From positions 1-20,030 of the forward strand of contig CAZASK010000030.1 in the NCBI GenBank assembly GCA_964487845.1: a stretch of 20,030 bases of DNA. Direction: 5' to 3'. This stretch comes from CAZASK01 sp964487845 (GTDB taxonomy: Bacteria; Chlamydiota; Chlamydiia; Chlamydiales; FEN-1388). Every line of letters begins with the position of its first letter. Positions within the stretch are counted from its first letter, which is position 1. Positions 14,856 through 20,030 of the stretch are shown here, in pieces. A program made the position numbers and the translations under genes. The notes below the pieces were generated by a model. That model was given only the letters and a program-made list of their open reading frames with translations, searched no databases and was not told the DNA's origin.

Positions 14856-15437
14856 TTACAGATGTTCCCACAAGCTGATATCGCCCTTGAGGAGTAGACG
14901 ATGAAGTGCATTGGTAGGAAGTCCCGCGACATTGTAGAATGAGCCTTCAATTTGCTCGACGAGTAAGCTTGAGGCTCCCATGATCCCATAGCCTCCTGCT
15001 TTGTCTTTCCATGTTGGGGTGTCTAGATAGCGTTCGATCGAGTCTCGTGATAGTGGGTTGAATTTTACTCGAGCGATCTCGTGATCGATCCATACATGAT
15101 CACCATGCACAAGAGCTAGTCCTGTCACCACTATATGCCACTGATCAGAGAAAGTAAGGAGAAATTCTCGAGCTTCATCTCTATCTTTCGGTTTCGAAAA
15201 ATAATGACCATCTTTTTGCACGACTGTATCCGCTCCAAGAATCAGTGCTTCTGGGTGACGCTGCCTTAAGGATCTCGCTTTTCCCACTGCGAGTGAGGTG
15301 GCATATTTCACAGGGTCGGCAAAGACTTCTGCTGCTTCTTCATCAAAATGAGGGGACTCTTGGAGGAAGGGGATTTTAAATAAAGAGAGAATTTCTCTTC
15401 GTCGAGGAGAAGTAGAGGCTAAAATAAGTGTTTTCAT
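14856..15437 (-). CDS. maf: Maf-family nucleoside triphosphate pyrophosphatase
   Basis: Maf proteins hydrolyse non-canonical or damaged NTPs (for example dTTP/UTP and modified pyrimidine NTPs) to monophosphates and have been linked to septum inhibition. The 193-residue protein has the N-terminal ILASTSPRRREIL (5-17), the catalytic aspartate region ILGADTVV (Asp70), KPKDRDEA, HIVVTGLAL, and the C-terminal DKAGGYGIMG with SFYNVAGLP. All conserved positions are present and the length is normal. The DKAGGYG motif with SFYNVAGLP matches the YhdE-type (dTTPase/UTPase) subgroup. It is transcribed on the minus strand, divergent from the 529-residue gene, with an 80-base gap between the two starts. 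Confidence 0.93.
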   Translation of the reverse strand: MKTLILASTSPRRREILSLFKIPFLQESPHFDEEAAEVFADPVKYATSLAVGKARSLRQRHPEALILGADTVVQKDGHYFSKPKDRDEAREFLLTFSDQWHIVVTGLALVHGDHVWIDHEIARVKFNPLSRDSIERYLDTPTWKDKAGGYGIMGASSLLVEQIEGSFYNVAGLPTNALHRLLLKGDISLWEHL

Positions 15438-15517
15438 GAAGTTGTGTCTCTTAATATTATATTTATACGTTTTTGTAAGACTAGGCTAGCACTACACTCA
15501 TTTTTAGGAGAATAACG

Positions 15518-17107
15518 ATGATATGGAATCTCTGTTTTGCCAATAGCTCTCAAGCGAGCGAACCAAGTTATTTTCAGTCAGATACAATCGATATTGAATT
15601 GTGGAGAGATAAGTCAGGTGAAAAGCTAAGTGCGCTTGAGTTATTCGTTAAAGATCATAAAAATGCTATCGAGAATATCAAAAAAGAATATGAGATTCAA
15701 AAAGAGGCAATCAGCGCGGAACCTATAAATGAAAAATCAGCTTCTGAATTGCTGAGACAGGCTGCTGAGAGCGTCCAAGATCGTCTTCAACAAATTGAAA
15801 AGATGATTACATACAGAAAAAAATGTAGAGATGCTGGATTAGACGAGCGGGTCGCAACTTATGATCCTGAATGCGCTGCTTTTATTTTCGACACTGGGTC
15901 AATTTTCCATATGCAAGCTCATGAAAACAGCTTTGGAACGCCTGTTGTGCAAATAGAAAATGGCACCCCACATATGCTTGTAGAAGGGAAGTTGATGTCA
16001 TGGGATTCTATAAAAGAAATGCTCGTATATGACAAAAAACAGTGGACCTATGTTTCAAAAAACAATCTAGAAGAGAGATGGAACTATCTTTCACCAGATG
16101 GCTTCGTGAAAAAAGATCGCCTTGTCTACGATGCGCTGTATCCAGTGGGTGTACTACAAGAAAATGAACGAAAGGCTCTTGTGGAGTTTGCAAATACCCA
16201 TGGTGAAGATCACAAGGATGCTGTTATTCAAATCTTTACAAGCAAATATCGCTCGAGCTTGTCTCGAAATTGGCTTACAGAAAATTATATCGATGAGTAT
16301 CCCTATCACGTGGGGCTTCGTCTGGTTGATAATAAAGGACAGGTCTATTCTTTCGGTCTCGAGATTGAAAGCGAAGGGTTTGAAAAATTACATAATGACC
16401 CATTTTCGACTTTTATGACAACAGATGCTCATATTTCAGCCTCCGACTTTGATGAGCGTAAAAAATTTATCTCTCGTACTGTGACAACGCTTCCTCTGAG
16501 CCAAGAGAAAGTGGATGAGCTGCTCTGCTATGTCAGAGATGTGAATAAAGCGGGTCTTCGTTACAACTTATTTAAACAAAATTGCACCGGTTTTGCGGCA
16601 GCCGTTATGGATAAAGCGGGTTATCCCATTCATACGAGGATAAAATTTTTTACAGGACTTGGCAAGATCATGCCAACGTTTTCAAAAATTCCATATATTG
16701 GAGCGCCTTTGTCGTCGCTTGCTTCGAGTATCAAAAATGCCGTGGCTCCGATTTTTTCTACTCTTGCGTTATACACGCCCGCATGCGTTTCATCAGCGAT
16801 TAGCTGGGTTAGCTCGGCCGGAAAGACAGCCATAGAAAAAATCAGCAATGTCTGCGCAAATCTCTTTTTTATTGTCTTTGGTGCCCTTCGTGCCACTCCA
16901 TTTAATGACAAAGAAGATGACGATATTGACAAGATGCCAATATCTCGTTTTTCAAGGATGCTGCGCTCTCCTTATGATCTGTTTGCTGATCCTGTGCTCC
17001 ATTTCTCAGGGGAAGTGGAGAAATGGCAACGTGAATATGCTCAAAAAACGACAAAAGAGTATGCCTATACTACCCCTCAATTTTATGGCCTCAGACAGCT
17101 GATTTAA
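15518..17107 (+). CDS. Large protein with permuted papain-like (LRAT/PPPDE/DUF4105-like) cysteine-peptidase signature
   Basis: I do not know this 529-residue protein as a named family. AGGAG (15506-15510) lies seven bases before the ATG. An N-terminal coiled-coil region (about 35-105) is followed by a mixed domain. Residues 262-270 (PYHVGLRLV) and 350-359 (NLFKQNCTGF) give a His264 ... Cys356 pair in the order His then Cys, with H-x-G followed by hydrophobics and N-C-x-x-F, as in circularly permuted papain-like enzymes. A VYSFGLEIE strand lies between. Residues ~376-460 form several amphipathic or hydrophobic stretches that may contact membranes. The N-terminus MIWNLCFANSSQASEP ends like a cleavage site, but its hydrophobic part is too short for a confident signal peptide. 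Plausible activities are peptidase, amidase or acyltransferase; a host-directed role is inference. Confidence 0.6.
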   Translation: MIWNLCFANSSQASEPSYFQSDTIDIELWRDKSGEKLSALELFVKDHKNAIENIKKEYEIQKEAISAEPINEKSASELLRQAAESVQDRLQQIEKMITYRKKCRDAGLDERVATYDPECAAFIFDTGSIFHMQAHENSFGTPVVQIENGTPHMLVEGKLMSWDSIKEMLVYDKKQWTYVSKNNLEERWNYLSPDGFVKKDRLVYDALYPVGVLQENERKALVEFANTHGEDHKDAVIQIFTSKYRSSLSRNWLTENYIDEYPYHVGLRLVDNKGQVYSFGLEIESEGFEKLHNDPFSTFMTTDAHISASDFDERKKFISRTVTTLPLSQEKVDELLCYVRDVNKAGLRYNLFKQNCTGFAAAVMDKAGYPIHTRIKFFTGLGKIMPTFSKIPYIGAPLSSLASSIKNAVAPIFSTLALYTPACVSSAISWVSSAGKTAIEKISNVCANLFFIVFGALRATPFNDKEDDDIDKMPISRFSRMLRSPYDLFADPVLHFSGEVEKWQREYAQKTTKEYAYTTPQFYGLRQLI

Positions 17108-17116
17108 AATTCGTGC

Positions 17117-17145
17117 TTGAGCAATTCGTCGATTTGAGTTAATTA
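17117..17145 (+). promoter_or_regulatory. Candidate promoter for the LemA-family gene
   Basis: TTGAGC (17117-17122) and TAATTA (17140-17145) are 17 bases apart in the 68-base gap after the 529-residue gene. The -10 is weak, and read-through from upstream is equally possible. Confidence 0.3.
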
Positions 17146-17175
17146 TTATAAAAAGATAAATTGACGAGGTTGCTC

Positions 17176-17721
17176 ATGTCTTATTTTGGTGGCAGACGTG
17201 CTCTTTTTATAACCGCGGTGCTGTTGGGGACATCTTGTGTGTGTACGCTCGGTATCGGCTATTCTTCGCTTACGAAACAAAAAAATGAATTGACGCAAGA
17301 TTGGGCAGCTATTCAAAGACAATTTGAGGCGCGTTATTGCTTAGTGCCTTCACTCGTAAAGAACACAAGAGGGCTGATTGCAAAAGAAAGAAGAACATAT
17401 GAGCAGTTAGCAGAGGCCAGGAAAGGATGTATGCGTGCTTCTACGTCTCATGAAGAATCGTATGCTCAGCTGCAATTCGACAATGCAGTAAATAGGGTAG
17501 TTGCTTTAGCTTCAGAAAATCCTGTAATCTCGAAAAAGGAATCATATAAAGCAGTCGCGAGTGAGCTTCAGCGGGCAAGAGTTCAGATGTGTTACCTCGC
17601 CGAGCGCTATAATGAAAAAGCAGATGTATTCAATCATAAATTGAAAAAGTTTCCTTACAATATAGCAAGCGCCTTGTTTGCCATTACGGCAGTTCCTTAT
17701 GCTCTTATTACAGATGATTAG
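17176..17721 (+). CDS. LemA-family membrane-anchored protein
   Basis: LemA proteins have one N-terminal membrane helix and a three- to four-helix coiled-coil domain facing away from the cytoplasm; their role is poorly known. From ATG 17176 (GAGG six bases upstream) the 181-residue product has a membrane segment at about 9-29, then the family hallmarks QDWAAIQRQFEARYCLVPSLVKN (41-63; QxxRxxLVPxLV type), a VVALASENP stretch (108-116), and the C-terminal RYNEKADVFNHKLKKFPYNI (144-163) followed by ALFAITAVPY. The usual Asn in 'N-Q-Y-x-R-R' is not kept exactly. Length is normal. Neighbours are unrelated in sequence; co-transcription with the 529-residue gene upstream is possible because the gap is short. 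Confidence 0.85.
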   Translation: MSYFGGRRALFITAVLLGTSCVCTLGIGYSSLTKQKNELTQDWAAIQRQFEARYCLVPSLVKNTRGLIAKERRTYEQLAEARKGCMRASTSHEESYAQLQFDNAVNRVVALASENPVISKKESYKAVASELQRARVQMCYLAERYNEKADVFNHKLKKFPYNIASALFAITAVPYALITDD

Positions 17722-17797
17722 AAAGGTGCTCAGATTTTTCATTCACATAAGAGTGGTTAGTATATGTGAGTAAATAAAAATGCCAAGTTATATTTAG

Positions 17798-17826
17798 TTG
17801 ATGTAATTTCATTTTGCGGATAGAAT
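17798..17826 (+). promoter_or_regulatory. Promoter for the 308-residue unknown gene
   Basis: TTGATG (17798-17803), a 17-base spacer and TAGAAT (17821-17826) form a good sigma-70-type promoter. Transcription should start near 17833, giving a leader of about 30 bases with AGGAA at 17851-17855, seven bases before ATG 17863. Confidence 0.6.
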
Positions 17827-17862
17827 TCCTCTTCTTTTTAACGAAAAAATAGGAATTTCTGA

Positions 17863-18789
17863 ATGAATAATTCTTTGCCGCTCAATGAAGTCAATATGTA
17901 CTTTACAAAATTTCAAGACAGATTAGAGCAAGAGCGTATTCACTTGCAGAACTCCGAGTTTGAATCAAAAAGCAAGTTAGCAATGATTACTTATAATTTG
18001 GCCCAGCGAGTTGATTTACTCTCGAAACTTCGTTGCAGTAATGAGTCGCTTTCTTGTTCATATGAAAAGATCGACTATACGAATCAAAAAACTCAAGACT
18101 ACCTAAACAGCTATGCACAGATTGTAAATAGTCAAAAACATGAGAATGGAGAGACTTTCTCTCAAGTCGGGAATGATATGCTGATAAATGACACATGTTG
18201 GAAGAATTTTAATAATATACGCGATCAAGTAAATCAAGAATTAATACAAGCAAGAAGACGTCTTGCAGCATTAATGAATTACAGTGAATCAAAATTTCCA
18301 TTAGGCAAGCAAATGCAAGATTGGGAAGAGGAGTTACGTAGGTTAGATGTAGTTTCGGATAAAAAATGTCAATTGGAAACACTAGATAATTTACATAACC
18401 GTGCCACAAGACAAGTGTATGTGCTTGCAACTGCAGAGCGAGTGATTCCGACCCTTCCTCAGAGGACGTATCCATTTATGACAATTGCTAATTTTCCTCA
18501 GAAGTCTTTTATTGACCTGGAAATTATTCACCTTACGGAAAATAGAAAAAATCTGGATAATTTTCTTCAACGAATCAATGAAAAGCGTCGCAGTTTGATA
18601 GAAAAGAAAAACACCTTGCAGCCTACGATTTCACTGAGTAAAGACGATACTGTTTTTGGGCCACGTACGCTCACTGTGCAGGAAAAAAACATGACGGGCA
18701 GTGATTTTTACCGATCAGTAGTTTTTAACAAGAAACTAGAAATAAATTTCCAGAACAAGAAAATTACTATACTGCGAAATAACAAGTAA
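17863..18789 (+). CDS. Coiled-coil-rich protein of unknown function
   Basis: I do not recognise this 308-residue protein. It has its own promoter and AGGAA ribosome binding site, so it appears to be a real, separately expressed gene. Predicted helical stretches rich in Glu, Gln, Lys, Arg and Leu cover about 13-100, 115-195 and 220-255, consistent with long coiled coils. Two cysteines lie close together at 58 and 65 (LRCSNESLSCSYEK) and two others are Cys117 and Cys168. There is no signal peptide or membrane segment. The C-terminus (about 258-308) is beta-like and ends KKITILRNNK. The AT-rich composition and location among accessory genes suggest a lineage-specific protein; a secreted effector or a structural scaffold are both possible. 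Confidence 0.6.
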   Translation: MNNSLPLNEVNMYFTKFQDRLEQERIHLQNSEFESKSKLAMITYNLAQRVDLLSKLRCSNESLSCSYEKIDYTNQKTQDYLNSYAQIVNSQKHENGETFSQVGNDMLINDTCWKNFNNIRDQVNQELIQARRRLAALMNYSESKFPLGKQMQDWEEELRRLDVVSDKKCQLETLDNLHNRATRQVYVLATAERVIPTLPQRTYPFMTIANFPQKSFIDLEIIHLTENRKNLDNFLQRINEKRRSLIEKKNTLQPTISLSKDDTVFGPRTLTVQEKNMTGSDFYRSVVFNKKLEINFQNKKITILRNNK

Positions 18790-18837
18790 ACTAGTTTAAA
18801 AACTGCTTGATAGTAAATCTATGAGAACTATCCTAGC

Positions 18838-18876
18838 AAATGTTCACCTCTCTCCTTCTTTGGGAGGTGAACATTT
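18838..18876. terminator. Long perfect inverted repeat between convergent genes
   Basis: AAATGTTCACCTC (18838-18850) pairs perfectly with GAGGTGAACATTT (18864-18876); one T-G and one C-G pair extend the stem to 15 bp around a 9-base loop. It lies 48 bases after the 308-residue gene and 80 bases after the minus-strand kinase-like gene, where a shared terminator is expected. No clear T-run follows on either strand. Confidence 0.6.
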
Positions 18877-18956
18877 ACTTGTCTTCAATGTGGGTAGGCT
18901 CCTGATCGTTTTGTGTTACCCATTTTCAGCCCCTTTTGAACCATGCCGAAATTTCC

Positions 18957-19958
18957 TTAAAAAGTCTCTAGATTCGACAATGTTTGTATCAGCTGCTTGC
19001 TTTTTTCGCTGAGATTAGGTAAATGCCTAAAGTCATTAAGATGTAGCTTGTTATACAACGAGTTCATGGATATTTTCAGCGCCGACTGTTCGTCTTTACA
19101 CAACTCTGCTAAATCGAAGTCAATTAACAACATATCTTCGCATTTCGGTGCATCTTCTCGTGTTCTCTTTTTGCTATTATTAGTATTGTTGCAAGAAGTT
19201 GATGTTTCTTCTTTAGAGAACACAGGTATGATATTGCCTACGTGGCTATCTCCCCAAGAAATATTATGCTTTGCTAGTTGCTGGATTTTGCTAAATAAAG
19301 AGTAGTAAAAGGTTTCTTGATTGCCAAATAATTTTTCAACAGCCGTTGCGGTTGATGCCGTCTCTTTTTGCGGAATAATTGTAATCTTAACTGGATCGTT
19401 CTTCATTAGTTGTTTTATTAGCTCTAAGTGTTTTTGTTTCATGAGCTCTTTTTCAGACATAGTATGAGAAACCACATGAGCTTGATCATTGTTGTGAGTA
19501 GTTGTTTCCTCTTCATCTAATTTTTTTTCGATTTTGGTTTCATGTTCAGTAGAAATCTTTTGTTCAATCTCATTTCTTTTGTTGCTTATGTTCTCGTCAG
19601 CAAGATCTTCCATTAATTTGCCCAAAGACTTTCCTGCATTATCCATCTCAATTACTATATAGTTTTCATCGCGTGATTCACATAAAAAAGCCTGATGAAA
19701 TTTTGGAGCAATCCCGATACCGCTAGCGATTTCGGAAATTCGAATTTCATCACCATTTTTAAACAAATTCTCATGAATAATCTTGAAAATTCTAGCTTGC
19801 TGTGAATCTGTACCTCGCACTTCGTAAATTTTTGCTATATTGCCTTTAGTGATTTCAGGCCCCAAACGCTTATTCATGATTTCAGGGGACGTTACAGGGA
19901 GTGAAATAGAATTTCGTACTCCAACAAGCTTTGATCGTTCTGTCATACACTGATGCAT
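18957..19958 (-). CDS. Divergent protein-kinase-like protein with a charged insert, candidate effector
   Basis: The 333-residue protein keeps the landmarks of the protein-kinase/phosphotransferase fold in order: ITKGNIAKIYEV (37-48) as a glycine-poor P-loop strand pair, ARIFKII with Lys59 as the likely ATP-binding lysine, a helix with Glu76 (EIRISEIAS), a hinge-like YIVIEMDNAGKSL (100-112), the catalytic loop SWGDSHVGNI (Asp237, Asn242) and a metal-binding LLIDFDLAE (Asp280). 'GDxHxxN...D' resembles aminoglycoside/lipopolysaccharide kinases and small bacterial effector kinases. A low-complexity, highly charged insert (~120-170) separates the hinge from the catalytic lobe, and a second polar insert with KKRTRED (263-269) separates the two acidic motifs. 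ATG 19958, 19946 or 19877 could be the start; no good ribosome binding site is seen. No signal peptide is visible. Confidence 0.6.
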   Translation of the reverse strand: MHQCMTERSKLVGVRNSISLPVTSPEIMNKRLGPEITKGNIAKIYEVRGTDSQQARIFKIIHENLFKNGDEIRISEIASGIGIAPKFHQAFLCESRDENYIVIEMDNAGKSLGKLMEDLADENISNKRNEIEQKISTEHETKIEKKLDEEETTTHNNDQAHVVSHTMSEKELMKQKHLELIKQLMKNDPVKITIIPQKETASTATAVEKLFGNQETFYYSLFSKIQQLAKHNISWGDSHVGNIIPVFSKEETSTSCNNTNNSKKRTREDAPKCEDMLLIDFDLAELCKDEQSALKISMNSLYNKLHLNDFRHLPNLSEKSKQLIQTLSNLETF

Positions 19959-20030
19959 ATCAGATGTAATGGATGGTCAGCAATTCCCGCCAGAAGATTC
20001 CTAGCGCGTCAAGCCACGTCAAGCTTAGAT
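19959..20030. other. Window edge, non-coding
   Basis: These 72 bases lie upstream of the kinase-like gene and should hold its promoter, but I see no convincing -35/-10 pair. An 8-base direct repeat CGTCAAGC occurs at 20007-20014 and 20017-20024, of unknown meaning. Confidence 0.3.

Noticed and set aside
17824..17857. AATTCCT...AGGAATT inverted repeat as an RNA thermometer hiding the ribosome binding site
   Set aside because: The left arm overlaps the -10 box (17821-17826), so it would lie upstream of the predicted transcript start and not be in the mRNA.
18217..18229. Lysine/arginine cluster searches for nuclear localisation signals in the coiled-coil protein
   Set aside because: Basic residues are spread through helices and no compact cluster stands out.
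20007..20024. CGTCAAGC direct repeat as an attachment site or operator
   Set aside because: Two 8-base copies at the window edge are too little to support a function.

Overview
The window looks like a piece of a chromosome from the phylum Chlamydiota, most likely an amoeba- or animal-associated 'environmental' chlamydia. The main reason is the gene order rpmE-prfA-prmC-ffh-rpsP-trmD-rplS-rnhB, which from memory is the order in Chlamydia, together with a TrmD that carries an extra C-terminal domain and a lysine-rich type B L31. I saw no rRNA, tRNA, CRISPR array or insertion sequence. Genes are tightly packed and no gap exceeds 300 bases. Lineage calls rest on recognition, not on a search.

Layout. 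(1) 1-858: a short tandem repeat, then tadA and a small unrecognised gene directly downstream. (2) 860-1588, minus: a membrane protein with the rhomboid fold pattern but without the catalytic Ser and His. (3) 1682-7905, plus: a promoter and the translation block rpmE, prfA, prmC, ffh, rpsP, trmD, rplS, rnhB, with several start/stop overlaps. (4) 7417-8684: an exact 634-bp head-to-tail duplication over the convergent ends of rnhB and nadK. Both genes keep one complete copy; two broken ends lie between them. (5) 8493-11103, minus: the coupled operon xseA-xseB-nadK. (6) 11136-12238, plus: tpiA and secG, facing def (12258-12800, minus) across a hairpin. (7) 12890-13837, plus: an HDAC-like deacetylase.

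(8) 13799-19958 is mostly accessory: an ankyrin-repeat protein, maf (housekeeping), a 529-residue protein with a permuted papain-like His...Cys signature, a LemA protein, a 308-residue coiled-coil-rich unknown, and a divergent protein-kinase-like protein with a charged insert. Ankyrin proteins, cysteine peptidases and reduced kinases are common effector types in intracellular bacteria, so this segment is the best place in the window for host-interaction biology. That is inference; no secretion signal was proven.

Together the first two thirds serve translation (tRNA editing, L31/S16/L19, release factor 1 and its methylase, tRNA m1G37, nascent-chain deformylation), protein export (Ffh, SecG) and DNA repair (XseAB, RNase HII). 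The last third is lineage-specific. The strongest items for a second look are the exact tandem duplication, the pseudo-rhomboid, the permuted papain-like protein and the kinase-like protein.
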